Source: Croceibacter atlanticus HTCC2559 (GTDB taxonomy: Bacteria; Bacteroidota; Bacteroidia; Flavobacteriales; Flavobacteriaceae). Taken from it: DNA of 64,000 nucleotides. A program made the translations under genes and the position numbers. Shown in pieces: positions 11,001-18,482 of the stretch. The notes beneath the pieces were generated by a model. That model worked only from the letters and a program-made list of their open reading frames with translations. It was not told the origin of the DNA and did no database searches. How positions within the stretch are numbered: the stretch's first letter is position 1; each line of letters opens with the position of its first letter. Location of the stretch: contig NC_014230.1 of NCBI RefSeq assembly GCF_000196315.1, positions 806,001 to 870,000 of the forward strand, in the 5' to 3' direction.

Positions 11001-11539
11001 GAAATGCTTGGCAATCTGCAACTGTAGATCTTTCAGCTTATAATGGATCATCTATTAGACTAAGGTTTAATAGAACTACAGGCTCTACGTGGCAAGCAGA
11101 TATCGCTATTGATGATGTGAGAGTTATAGATGGTACAGCAGACATTTGCGCAGGTGTTGCACCTTATAGCAGTTCTCAATCTTATAGTACTGGAGATCGT
11201 GTTACGTATCAAGGTAATTTATTTGAAAGAACAGCTAGTGGTTGGACAAACTTGGGAGCTTGTGGATCTTCTTTTGGAATCACAAACTTAGTGCCTCAGG
11301 CGCCACCAGTTAACTCAACATTTAATATTTACCCTAACCCTGTAAAAGGAACATCTTTACAAGTAGACTTTGTGTCTCAAAAAGAAGCAACATTTACAAT
11401 AGTTAATATGTTAGGACAGCAAGTTGCAAAAGGAAACTTGAGCAACACGTTAGAAGTAGGAAATCTAGAAAGTGGTATCTATTTACTAAATGCTACTATA
11501 GATGGACAAACTATAACAAAACGCTTTATTAAAGAGTAA
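8075..11539 (+). CDS. Secreted multidomain M4 (thermolysin-family) metallopeptidase, T9SS cargo
   Basis: The 1154 residues read, in order: signal peptide (1-21, ending LQAQ), a thermolysin/fungalysin-type propeptide to about 220, and an M4 catalytic domain with zinc motif HEIGH at 401-405 and third ligand Glu425 in GGLNEGFSD. Then come a GEVED domain (about 610-752, motif GEVEDYTV near 739), a fibronectin III domain (about 770-865), a jelly-roll/MAM-like segment (about 870-1040), a CBM5/12-like motif (YSTGDRVTYQGNLFE, about 1055-1070) and a C-terminal type A sorting domain (NIYPNPV...GIYLLNA...KRFIKE). It should be exported by Sec and then by the type IX system as an extracellular protease. 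The carbohydrate-binding module hints at targeting to polymer particles such as chitin (inference). Confidence 0.95.
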   Translation: MRNFYGSVFFALLFCAPMLQAQTDRRDEKRNVKQPPKLIVLDDTQRKSSSPQDVLGQVYNLGQNNQLTPRKQSTDNLGFSQQEFQQRHQGIPVEFAISKLHSKQGIPQAVSGEYYPIKDLDVTTTLTNQQALMRAVNHIGAQHYLWEYPDAAAEMDGYQKPTGDLVILPMYNGDEISTYKLAYKFDIYATYPISRGDLYIDAKNGDALFYNATIKHANSFGHVGEPMVTVSQFEDDTTYDNYTSIAMMASGTAATRYSGSRTIETQLTGGSYRLADTGRDVYTRDAKNQAPGGTYPYINNYDEFTDNDNNWTTAEHSANKDNAALDAHWGAMETYDYWQQVHGRDSYNGSGAQIRSYVHVDNNYDNAFWNGSVMSYGDGSSNGNEGNGFFDALTSIDVASHEIGHAVTTFTANLAYQRESGGLNEGFSDIWGAAVEHFAKGNGSDTNPTDEVWLIGDEIDRRSGSAALRSMSNPTSLGQPDTYGGQFWQNPNCGTPTQSNDYCGVHTNSGVLNYWFYLLVEGGNGTNDVGDVFSVSGIGMDKSAKIAYRTLNNYLSANSTFANARAGAIQAAKDLYGAGGAEEQAVTNAWHAVNVGDAFGGGNGGSNYCASNGNSVADEYISRVQLADINNTSGAGSGGYQNHTAVETDLAKGDVYTITITPTWTGTVYSEGYAVWIDYNQDGDFSDSGELVTSVAATQNTPVSGSFTVPTNASDGATRMRVSMKYNGVPSACESFSYGEVEDYTVNIGSSAADTQAPSVPTNLSASNITETTVDLSWNASNDNVGVTGYDVYQGTALLGTTANTSAQITGLSSGTNYTFNVRAKDDAGNVSGASNTVSVTTDSPASGGGCVNGISSFPYSEGYESNLGAWTQSTSDDINWTRDASGTPSSNTGPSSAVEGSFYVFVEASGNGTGYPNKQAILNSPCIDLSATAQPNFTFKYHMYGASDMGSLKVDVSDNDGATWTTLFSETGNKGNAWQSATVDLSAYNGSSIRLRFNRTTGSTWQADIAIDDVRVIDGTADICAGVAPYSSSQSYSTGDRVTYQGNLFERTASGWTNLGACGSSFGITNLVPQAPPVNSTFNIYPNPVKGTSLQVDFVSQKEATFTIVNMLGQQVAKGNLSNTLEVGNLESGIYLLNATIDGQTITKRFIKE

Positions 11540-11558
11540 ATTAACCAACACTTAAATG

Positions 11559-11592
11559 AAAAGGTCGCTTTAGAAATAGAGCGGCCTTTTTT
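11559..11592 (+). terminator. Rho-independent terminator of the M4 peptidase gene
   Basis: A stem built from AAAAGGTCGCT and AGCGGCCTTTT (one G-U wobble) with a TTAGAAATAG-type loop is followed by a T-rich run, 20 bases after the stop codon. The core 20 bases are repeated exactly in the next terminator. Confidence 0.85.
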
Positions 11593-11654
11593 ATTTTATG
11601 TTAAACGTACACTTAAAATATGTTAATAAGACTTTTCATACATTGATTAACCTC

Positions 11655-11662
11655 TATTTTTG
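11655..11662 (+). promoter_or_regulatory. Bacteroidota -7 promoter element (TATTTTTG) of the DUF4382 gene
   Basis: TATTTTTG matches the Bacteroidota sigma-A -7 consensus TAnnTTTG and lies 25 bases before the ATG at 11688. A good TTG element at the right spacing is not visible, so support rests on the -7 box and position. Confidence 0.5.
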
Positions 11663-11687
11663 ATAAAATAAAAAATTAAAGATAGTT

Positions 11688-12470
11688 ATGAAATATGTAA
11701 TTAAAATAAGCTTGATAATGTTAGCTGTTATCTTTTTAGCTTGTAATGAAGATGACTCTTCAAGTGAAGAACCAGCTAGATTAAGTGTTAAGTTAGTTGA
11801 TGCTCCTGGTGATTATGATGCTGTGTTTGTAGATGTACAAGACGTTGTTGTAAAATATAACGGTAATTTAGATGATGAAGACGATGTTGTAATAGGTGAC
11901 GTAAATTCTGGTATTTACAACTTATTAGAACTTACTGGTGGAGCTAGCGTATTATTAGTTGATGATAATATACCTGCAGGGAACATAAGTCAGATACGAT
12001 TAATTTTGGGCACAAACAACTCTGTTGTTGTAGATGGAGAAACATTTCCTTTGAGTACACCAAGTGCACAACAATCTGGATTAAAAATACAGGTAAATGA
12101 AACTTTAGAAGGTGGTATTTTTTATGAGTTTATTTTAGATTTTGATGCAGATAAGTCTATCGTAAATCAAGGTAATGGAGGCTATAGTTTAAAGCCAGTC
12201 ATAAGAGCATCTACAGTAGCGGAAAGTGGTGCAATTTCAGGAACAGTAAACCCAAGTGACTTTCAAACAGAAGTTATAGCGGTTTCAGGCGAATTAGAGA
12301 TTACTACATATACAGATGCTACAGGTAATTTTGTTTTAAGCGGCGTTCCAAATGGTGTTTATATAGTATCGATAAACCCAGATCCAGAATCAGGATTTGA
12401 ATCACAAACTTTTGTTGATGTTGAGGTGGTTAATGGTGAGGTTACATCTATAGGTAATGTAGAGCTTTAA
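11688..12470 (+). CDS. DUF4382 domain lipoprotein with carboxypeptidase-regulatory-like tail
   Basis: The 260-residue protein has a lipoprotein signal peptide (lipobox FLAC, Cys19) followed by an acidic linker (NEDDSSSEE), a common Bacteroidota arrangement associated with surface exposure. Residues about 30-175 match DUF4382 (RLSVKLVDAPGDYDAVFVDV at the start, GGYSLKPVIR at the end). Residues about 180-260 look like a small beta-sandwich regulatory-like domain (GTVNPSDFQTEVIAVSGE...TDATGNFVLSGVPNGVYIV). The function is unknown. It has its own -7 promoter box and terminator, so it is probably monocistronic despite following the peptidase. Confidence 0.85.
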   Translation: MKYVIKISLIMLAVIFLACNEDDSSSEEPARLSVKLVDAPGDYDAVFVDVQDVVVKYNGNLDDEDDVVIGDVNSGIYNLLELTGGASVLLVDDNIPAGNISQIRLILGTNNSVVVDGETFPLSTPSAQQSGLKIQVNETLEGGIFYEFILDFDADKSIVNQGNGGYSLKPVIRASTVAESGAISGTVNPSDFQTEVIAVSGELEITTYTDATGNFVLSGVPNGVYIVSINPDPESGFESQTFVDVEVVNGEVTSIGNVEL

Positions 12471-12491
12471 AATTAATTTTATAAATACACT

Positions 12492-12522
12492 AAGCCGCTT
12501 TAGAAATAGAGCGGCTTTTTTA
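12492..12522 (+). terminator. Rho-independent terminator of the DUF4382 gene
   Basis: AAGCCGCT and AGCGGCTT form a perfect 8-bp stem followed by a T run, 21 bases after the stop. It shares 20 identical bases with the terminator at 11559-11592. The remainder of the gap up to 12666 shows nothing I can support. Confidence 0.88.
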
Positions 12523-12666
12523 TTATGTATTAACTGAAAAGTTATCTATAAACTCTTTATAGAAGAGAAGTAATGGGTCTAATGCTTGCCCCAAATTTTT
12601 AAATTGAAGATGATAACTGGTTTTTAAATGATAACTACTAGCAATGTCAAGGCAATAATTCTTTAT

Positions 12667-12927
12667 TCAACTGTTTTTTAATTTTTCTCTGGTTAACAGA
12701 AAACTTAGAATTAAAATAATACCTATTCCGATTACTAACAAACCGTATTTGAATAATCCTGTTAGAAAAAATATAGGAAATCCAACATAACGACCTTTTT
12801 CAGATATTTGAACAAGATCAGATATGATGTTAGAATTCTCTAAAAAGAAATAGCAGATAATACAGAATAAGCTAATTATGTATAGTCTTATGATTATTGA
12901 ATTTCTTTTATTGCGATTTAATGTCAT
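12667..12927 (-). CDS. Small two-helix membrane protein, unknown function
   Basis: From the ATG at 12927 (MTLNRNKRNS) the protein is 86 residues with two hydrophobic helices, about 11-30 (IIIRLYIISLFCIICYFFLE) and about 55-78 (GLLVIGIGIILILSFLL). A start seven codons earlier (12948) is also open, but the positively charged N-terminus fits the later one. It overlaps the end of the GspG-like gene by 20 bases, suggesting co-transcription. I do not recognise a family. It might be a partner of the GspG-like protein, but nothing in its own sequence says so. Confidence 0.55.
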   Translation of the reverse strand: MTLNRNKRNSIIIRLYIISLFCIICYFFLENSNIISDLVQISEKGRYVGFPIFFLTGLFKYGLLVIGIGIILILSFLLTREKLKNS

Positions 12928-13375
12928 CTTCAGTTTTAAATTTGCCATCAGAACCAGCAGATGTAATTAAAAATCCTTTGCCATTATTTGTTATTTCAAA
13001 CTGATATTCTCGATTCCACGCATCTTTTTTCCAACCTTGTCTAATAGGACTATTTCCGATTAATTCGTTCAGTTCCTTTGGATATTTCCCGAGCTTTTCA
13101 TTCCAGTTTTCCATTCTCTTACTCATTTCATGTATTTCTTTTTTCGTTTTATCTGGAAATACTGATGTCCTTTGGTAAGTAAAAAATAGAATTGCACTTA
13201 TACTTCCTATAATTAAAACAGCAATTAAAATTAATGCACTCGGTTGCATAAAATATTTTTGAATCGGTCTTTTAGTACCGTCTTCTCTTTCTTTTTTACT
13301 TATCCGCTTTTGGTGTTTATAATCTTCGCGAATCAGTCCAAAATCTGCTAAAATCGAAAGTATTAATTCAATCAT
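12908..13375 (-). CDS. Membrane-anchored protein with type II secretion GspG-like C-terminal domain
   Basis: The 155-residue protein has a hydrophilic cytoplasmic N-terminus, one membrane helix at about 46-67 (ALILIAVLIIGSISAILFF) and a C-terminal domain. That domain resembles the periplasmic part of the major pseudopilin GspG: a helix leading to YPKELNELIG, then KDAWNREYQFEI, then ITSAGSDGKFKTEDDI, which matches the family's S-x-G-x-D-G-x-x-x-T-x-D-D-I end. It lacks a prepilin leader with the GFTLIE-type cleavage site, so it is unlikely to be a true pilin. It probably borrows the calcium-binding-like fold for another role. A -7 box lies 47 bases upstream. Confidence 0.7.
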   Translation of the reverse strand: MIELILSILADFGLIREDYKHQKRISKKEREDGTKRPIQKYFMQPSALILIAVLIIGSISAILFFTYQRTSVFPDKTKKEIHEMSKRMENWNEKLGKYPKELNELIGNSPIRQGWKKDAWNREYQFEITNNGKGFLITSAGSDGKFKTEDDIKSQ

Positions 13376-13421
13376 TTAGTTCTTTTCTCAAATGTGCTAC
13401 AACTTCCTATAGTTTGAAGTT

Positions 13422-13429
13422 CAAATGTA
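13422..13429 (-). promoter_or_regulatory. Candidate -7 element (TACATTTG) of the GspG-like gene
   Basis: The minus strand reads TACATTTG, an exact TAnnTTTG match, 47 bases before the ATG at 13375 and just after the end of the exonuclease gene. No convincing -33 TTG is seen. Confidence 0.4.
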
Positions 13430-13451
13430 GTAGTCTAAGTTCTTAAAATCT

Positions 13452-14165
13452 TTAAACTGAAAGTACCTCTGAGTCATGCAAAAGCTCTTCATTTCTTAAT
13501 CTTAAGAATATTTGGGCTACAGAAACGGTGTCTTTTTCACAGTATATAATAATACGATCAACATCTTTTTCATTATAGAAAACATCACGAACCTGGCTAC
13601 CATCAATATCATCTTTAGGTGAAGGAATCCCTAATATTTTGGTAAGTAATTTTAGAGACGTATAATGTTTGTAATCCCCAAATTTCCAAAGTTCCAATGT
13701 ATCTAGATGTGGTATTTCCCAAGGTTTTTTTCCAAATAAATTAAGTTTAAATGGCAGCTCGATATGATGTATTATCATACGGCGAGCAATAAAGGGAAAG
13801 TCAAATTCTTTACCGTTATGAGCACAAAGCAAATGATGAGGTCTATTAAAATGAGATTCTAAAAGCCCCTTAAAATCTCTTAATATTTTTGGTTCATCTC
13901 CGTGAAAAGAGGTTGTTCTAAACTGCCTGCTGTCACCTTGAATTTTAAAATATCCTACAGATATGCAAACTATCTTACCAAATTCTGCCCAAATACCTGC
14001 ACGATCATAAAAGTCTTCTGGTGTAAACTCGTCTTTACGTTGGTATTGAGTTTTAGTTTCCCAAAGTAATTTTGTATCATCATCTAACTCACTCCACTGT
14101 TTATACTCTGGTACAGTTTCAATATCTAAAAATAAAATGTGCTCAAGATTAAGCTTAGAAATCAT
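13452..14165 (-). CDS. Predicted 3'-5' exonuclease of the PolB-like family
   Basis: The 237-residue protein carries the DnaQ-fold exonuclease motifs: LDIETVPE (Exo I with the Asp/Glu pair, residues 14-21), HNGKEFDFPFIARRM (Exo II, about 115-129) and YCEKDTVSVAQIFLRL (Exo III, about 209-224). This matches the stand-alone family related to the proofreading domain of DNA polymerase B (PF10108). It should remove nucleotides from DNA 3' ends with two metal ions; the in vivo substrate is not known. It follows the serine hydrolase gene after 45 bases. Confidence 0.88.
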   Translation of the reverse strand: MISKLNLEHILFLDIETVPEYKQWSELDDDTKLLWETKTQYQRKDEFTPEDFYDRAGIWAEFGKIVCISVGYFKIQGDSRQFRTTSFHGDEPKILRDFKGLLESHFNRPHHLLCAHNGKEFDFPFIARRMIIHHIELPFKLNLFGKKPWEIPHLDTLELWKFGDYKHYTSLKLLTKILGIPSPKDDIDGSQVRDVFYNEKDVDRIIIYCEKDTVSVAQIFLRLRNEELLHDSEVLSV

Positions 14166-14210
14166 AGTTTATCTATTTAAATGAAAAGATAACTAAAAAA
14201 ATAACGCCTT

Positions 14211-15362
14211 TTAATGTTCGGCCATCATGCTGTAGGCTTCTTCTATGTAAGTATAAAAATCTTGGGTAAATGGTTTATCTACAAACTGCCCACGTTTATG
14301 ACCTAAGCGAACAATGATGACATTATCTTCTGGTATAGTTATTACATACTGCCCTAAAATACCGCGCATTGCAAAAATATCTTTTCCCAAATGGTTACTT
14401 AACCAAAATCCATAACCGTATTCAGGACTGTCTTTAAATCTTGGCTCGATTGCAGTGCTAACAAAAGATGAATCTAACAGCTGTTCTCCGTTCCAGGCAC
14501 CTTTGTCTTTATAAAGTTTACCAAAGCGGGCAAAATCTTTAGCGTTGCTTGCAATGCAACAATATGATTTTTCCATTCCAGAGTCTTCACTATCTAATTG
14601 CCAGGTTGCATCTTCAAAACTTTCCATTGGTGTCCAGAAACTTTCTTGCAAATAGTCTGTTAGTGTTTGGTTGGTCGCTTTTTCTATTACCATTCCTAAA
14701 AGCTGTGTGTTACCACTTAGGTATTTATAGGATTCACCTGGGTTTTCAACAACATTTAACCCTAAAATTACATCTCTTATATTAGTGTCATAATACGATC
14801 TTGCGGTTAAGGAAAATGGACTTGAGTAACTCTCGTCCCAATTTAGCCCAGAAGACATAGACGCCAAATCTCCTACGGTCATTTCTTTGCCTAGGTCTGT
14901 ATTAAACTTTGGAAAGAAATCTGCTACAGGTTGGTCTAAACCAGTAATAAAACCATCTCGGATGGCTTTGCCTAAAAGTGTTACGGTAATACTTTTAGCC
15001 ATTGAAAAGCTATTGGTTTTAGAAGTGTCTGAATAGCTTTCAGCATAGTCCTCATACCAAATACTATCATTTTTTATAATGACATACGCTATGGTTCCTA
15101 ATCTATCGTTTATTTCATTTAAGGTTGTTGTTGGTGTTGCTTGATTGTATAGCTTGTGTTTAGGCCAATCTTGAGGGTTTTCTGCCTCAATTAACCTATT
15201 GTCAAAATACTTAGCATCATCTATAAAAGCAGTTGTATGGCCAGTTAGGTAAACAACGCGAACACCTTTAAGGATATAATCATAATCAAAGATATAGAGT
15301 AGTACTATGGCCAAACCAATAATTAGCAGTATCCCTTTAAAAACAGATTTTAAAAATTTCAT
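14211..15362 (-). CDS. Serine hydrolase, class C beta-lactamase/penicillin-binding-protein fold
   Basis: The 383-residue protein has an N-terminal membrane helix (residues about 8-25, GILLIIGLAIVLLYIFDYDY) and a beta-lactamase-fold domain. The catalytic SxxK is SMAK in NSFSMAKSIT, about residue 125. MSSGLNWDESY and the later YKYLSGNTQLLG, likely carrying the tyrosine motif, are typical of class C-related esterases and peptidases. It is probably a periplasm-facing hydrolase; real beta-lactamase activity is not implied. It lies 15 bases after ogt in a minus-strand run. Confidence 0.85.
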   Translation of the reverse strand: MKFLKSVFKGILLIIGLAIVLLYIFDYDYILKGVRVVYLTGHTTAFIDDAKYFDNRLIEAENPQDWPKHKLYNQATPTTTLNEINDRLGTIAYVIIKNDSIWYEDYAESYSDTSKTNSFSMAKSITVTLLGKAIRDGFITGLDQPVADFFPKFNTDLGKEMTVGDLASMSSGLNWDESYSSPFSLTARSYYDTNIRDVILGLNVVENPGESYKYLSGNTQLLGMVIEKATNQTLTDYLQESFWTPMESFEDATWQLDSEDSGMEKSYCCIASNAKDFARFGKLYKDKGAWNGEQLLDSSFVSTAIEPRFKDSPEYGYGFWLSNHLGKDIFAMRGILGQYVITIPEDNVIIVRLGHKRGQFVDKPFTQDFYTYIEEAYSMMAEH

Positions 15363-15377
15363 GAATATATCTAATGT

Positions 15378-15881
15378 TTAAAACAATGTACCTTGTGTAA
15401 CAGCACTTTCGTGATTTAGTAGCCATTCTTTACGCCAAATGCCACCAGCATAACCGGTCATACTACCATCACTACCTATAACCCGATGACACGGAATTAC
15501 TATAGATATAGGATTCTTACCATTAGCACTAGCTGCGGCACGAATTACTTTTGGGTCACCCAAAGCTTTCGCCATATCTAAATAAGATGATGTTTTAGAA
15601 AACGGAATTGTACACAGTTGTTGCCACACCTTCTGTTGAAACTCTGTGCCTTGAGGGTTTAATTTAAAAGTAAAATCTTTAGTTTTCTTGGTAAAGTAAT
15701 CTGTAAGCTCTTGTACGGCTATGGATAAGCTTTTGGGAATATCTTCGGTAAAGGGTTTGGCATCTTCTAAAAATAAAATAGACTGTACGCCATTTTCATC
15801 TCCTAAAACTTGAATAGCACCTAGAGGAGAACTAATAATAGCTTCATCTAATTTATTAAGCTTTAGAGGATCCATCTTCAT
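15378..15881 (-). CDS. ogt: Methylated-DNA--protein-cysteine methyltransferase
   Basis: The 167-residue protein has the active-site motif IPCHRVIGSDGSMTGYAGG, whose Cys accepts the alkyl group from O6-alkylguanine in a one-time reaction that directly repairs DNA. The preceding FQQKVWQQLCTIPFSKTSSY is the helix-turn-helix DNA-binding part. The N-terminal domain is short, as in Ogt rather than Ada. The start overlaps the end of the CBS-domain membrane protein gene by 26 bases (20 if the second Met at 15875 is used), so translation is probably coupled. Confidence 0.95.
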   Translation of the reverse strand: MKMDPLKLNKLDEAIISSPLGAIQVLGDENGVQSILFLEDAKPFTEDIPKSLSIAVQELTDYFTKKTKDFTFKLNPQGTEFQQKVWQQLCTIPFSKTSSYLDMAKALGDPKVIRAAASANGKNPISIVIPCHRVIGSDGSMTGYAGGIWRKEWLLNHESAVTQGTLF

Positions 15882-16947
15882 TAGCTTTTTTAGACTCTAA
15901 TAATCCCATACGTTTTGCGCGGTTTTCCCAGTTTTTTCTAGCTAGCTCCTGCATATCTTCCACACGGTCACTCTCATCCATAATTTCTAGACCTAAAAGC
16001 GTTTCAATAATATCTTCCATGGTTACAATCCCTACAGAATTACCATATTCATCTGATACCATGGCAATATGTGCGCGTTTCTCAACAAAAAATTCAAAAA
16101 GTTCTGGTATCGGTGTGTTGTTAGAAGTCATTAAGATATCACGCCTTAATGTAGATAAAGCGTCTGGTCCTTTGTTGTCTAACATTTCCTCTAGCACATC
16201 ATCTTTAAGAATAAAACCAGTAATGTTATTAGTTTTCTCTTTATAAACAGGAATTCTAGAAAATTTTAAATGCTTGTGTTCTTGGTAAAACTCTTCGATA
16301 GTCTTTGTTTCATCTTCAATAATAGCTACAGAAAATGGTGTCATTACATCTTTAGCTTCAACAGACTTAAAGACCAATAAATTTTTAATTACAGTGGTTT
16401 CATTTTCTTCAAAAACGCCTTCTTCTTCAGCGGCGTCTGTAATAGCCATAAACTCTTCTCTGGACATTGTACTTACGTGCGCAGATTTTCCAATAAGTTT
16501 TGTGGTAAGTGTAAGAATCCAAAGTATACCCGTATATTTTAACGGAAACATAATAAGCTTTAAGAACTTTGCTGTAAAGTTTCCTAAGCTTTTCCAATAG
16601 GTAGCACCAATGGTTTTAGGAATTATTTCTGAAACAACAAGAATTAATACCGTCATAATTGCAGACACAATACCTACAGAATTATTTCCACTTCCAAAAG
16701 CCTTTTCTGCTTGCACACCTACCAAGATGGCACCAACCGTATGCGCTACGGTATTTAATGTTAAGATGGCTATTAATGGCTTGTCTATATCTTTTTTAAA
16801 CTCTGCCAGAGTTTGTGCGTAGCCTTTCCCTTCTTTAGTTTTAATTTTAATAAATGTTGGTGTAACACTTAAAAGAGCTGCTTCTAAAATCGAGCATAAA
16901 AACGAAAAAAAGATAGAAACTACCGCGTAAATTATGAGTAATGTCAT
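15856..16947 (-). CDS. CNNM/DUF21 transmembrane protein with CBS domain pair (CorB/HlyC type)
   Basis: The 363-residue protein begins with a DUF21/CNNM membrane domain of three to four helices (residues 1-190, starting TLLIIYAVVSIFFSFLCSILEAALLSVTP). The acidic linker REEFMAITDAAEEEGVFEENE follows, then two CBS motifs: VMTPFSVAI...RIPVYKEKTNNITGFI and HIAMVSDEYGNSVGIVTMEDIIE. Family members are linked to magnesium or cobalt efflux and homeostasis, with nucleotide sensing by the CBS pair. The C-terminal CorC_HlyC domain found in longer relatives is absent. It heads the run leading to ogt. Confidence 0.9.
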   Translation of the reverse strand: MTLLIIYAVVSIFFSFLCSILEAALLSVTPTFIKIKTKEGKGYAQTLAEFKKDIDKPLIAILTLNTVAHTVGAILVGVQAEKAFGSGNNSVGIVSAIMTVLILVVSEIIPKTIGATYWKSLGNFTAKFLKLIMFPLKYTGILWILTLTTKLIGKSAHVSTMSREEFMAITDAAEEEGVFEENETTVIKNLLVFKSVEAKDVMTPFSVAIIEDETKTIEEFYQEHKHLKFSRIPVYKEKTNNITGFILKDDVLEEMLDNKGPDALSTLRRDILMTSNNTPIPELFEFFVEKRAHIAMVSDEYGNSVGIVTMEDIIETLLGLEIMDESDRVEDMQELARKNWENRAKRMGLLESKKANEDGSSKA

Positions 16948-17087
16948 TAGATGATAAATTTTTGTGACAAGTTAAGGAAATAGACAATGTCTTTGTATTA
17001 ATCCTTTCTGAAAAATAATGATTAACGCTAAACCTTTCTTACTTTTAGTATAGAATTGAATTATACCACTTAAAAAATTTAGAAAAG

Positions 17088-17501
17088 ATGCCAAAACAAG
17101 AGATTAGCATTACTACAGATGCTGTAATTTTTTCTACATTATCCAATACAGATTATGTATTACTCATACAGCGTAAAAACGATCCGTTTAAAGATGAGTG
17201 GGCGCTTCCTGGAGGTTTTTTAGAAACAGATGAAACCTTTGAAACAGGAGCTAAACGAGAATTAAAAGAAGAAACAGGATTGGATGTAAAGGCTCTTAAA
17301 CAAATAGGAGTTTTTGGAGCTATTGGCAGAGACCCAAGAGGACGAACTATTAGTATTGCTTTTGTAGGAACAATATCTAGCACTCCTAAAGTTGAAGCTG
17401 CAGACGATGCAAAAAATGCCAAATGGTGGCCTTTAAATAACCTTCCTAATTTGGCATTTGATCATTCTGAAATTATAGCAAAAGCTTTAAAAGCGCTATA
17501 A
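17088..17501 (+). CDS. NUDIX hydrolase
   Basis: The 137-residue protein carries the NUDIX box GGFLETDETFETGAKRELKE followed by ETGLDV (about residues 43-68), matching Gx5Ex7REUxEExGU. The box binds the divalent metals used to cleave nucleoside diphosphates linked to another moiety. Size and the GRDPRGRTISIAFVG strand pattern fit the ADP-ribose pyrophosphatase-like group, but the substrate cannot be fixed. Its last six bases overlap the convergent hemB gene. It is a single-gene unit on the plus strand. Confidence 0.92.
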   Translation: MPKQEISITTDAVIFSTLSNTDYVLLIQRKNDPFKDEWALPGGFLETDETFETGAKRELKEETGLDVKALKQIGVFGAIGRDPRGRTISIAFVGTISSTPKVEAADDAKNAKWWPLNNLPNLAFDHSEIIAKALKAL

Positions 17502-18482
17502 AAGTTTTACTGCATCTTTGGCAAAATAGCTAGCAATCATATTTGCGCCAGCTCGTTTAATTGATACTAACTGCTCTAACATTACAGCATCATGATCCAG
17601 CCATCCTTTTTCTGCGGCAGCCTTAAGCATAGCATATTCTCCACTTACTTGGTATACAGCTACAGGTACATCAACCGCTTCTTTTACATCTCTTACAATA
17701 TCTAAGTAACAAAGTCCCGGTTTTACCATAACGATATCTGCACCTTCTTGTACGTCCATAATAGTTTCCTTAATGGCTTCGTCTCTATTCGCTGGATCCA
17801 TTTGGTAACTTTGTTTATCCTTAGGAACATCTTTTACATCTACAGGAGCAGATGCCAAAGCGTCTCTAAATGGTCCATAAAATGCAGAGGCATATTTAGC
17901 CGAATAACTCATAATACCGGTATTATGAAAACCTTCATCTTCTAACAAGCTACGAATCTCGAAAATACGTCCATCCATCATATCACTTGGTGCAACTATA
18001 TCTGCACCTGCTTTAGCATGAGATAAAGACATTTCTGCCAAAATTGCATTGGTGTCGTCGTTTATTATTTGGCCATCACCCACAACACCATCATGACCAA
18101 AAATTGAATATGGGTCTAACGCCACATCTGTCATAACAATCATATCTGGACATGTATCTTTTACGGTCTTTATGGCGCGTTGCATTAGTCCATCTGGATT
18201 TAATGCTTCTGTTCCTGCATTGTCTTTTAAGTTATTGGGAACTTTAACAAATAAAAGCACAGAACGCAATCCTAAATCCCAAAGCGACTTTACTTCTGCT
18301 TTTAAAAGATCTAAGCTATATCTGTAATAATTTGGCATAGATGCTATTTCATCTTTTACGCCAGAGCCTTCAGTAATAAAAAGCGGTACAATAAAATCAT
18401 TAGGTGAAAGCATGGTTTCTCTAACTAATCCTCTAATAGATGCGTTAGTTCTTAATCTTCGGTTACGTCTTAATGGATACAT
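17496..18482 (-). CDS. hemB: Porphobilinogen synthase (delta-aminolevulinate dehydratase), aspartate-rich type
   Basis: The 328-residue enzyme condenses two 5-aminolevulinate molecules to porphobilinogen. The Schiff-base lysines are visible in SYSAKYASAFYGPF (Lys196) and MVKPGLCYLD (Lys254). The metal-site segment is DVALDPYSIFGHDG (119-132), the aspartate-rich version DxALDx(Y/F)x3G(H/Q)DG rather than the cysteine-rich zinc version, so catalysis should not need zinc (established for the family). Its start shares a base with the stop of the preceding lipoprotein gene (TAATG). It is the last gene of the probable haem operon that begins with hemA. Confidence 0.97.
   Translation of the reverse strand: MYPLRRNRRLRTNASIRGLVRETMLSPNDFIVPLFITEGSGVKDEIASMPNYYRYSLDLLKAEVKSLWDLGLRSVLLFVKVPNNLKDNAGTEALNPDGLMQRAIKTVKDTCPDMIVMTDVALDPYSIFGHDGVVGDGQIINDDTNAILAEMSLSHAKAGADIVAPSDMMDGRIFEIRSLLEDEGFHNTGIMSYSAKYASAFYGPFRDALASAPVDVKDVPKDKQSYQMDPANRDEAIKETIMDVQEGADIVMVKPGLCYLDIVRDVKEAVDVPVAVYQVSGEYAMLKAAAEKGWLDHDAVMLEQLVSIKRAGANMIASYFAKDAVKLL

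Noticed and set aside
14211-15362. Antibiotic-resistance beta-lactamase
   Set aside because: The fold is shared by many esterases and peptidases, the tyrosine and KTG-like motifs are atypical, and there is no mobile context.
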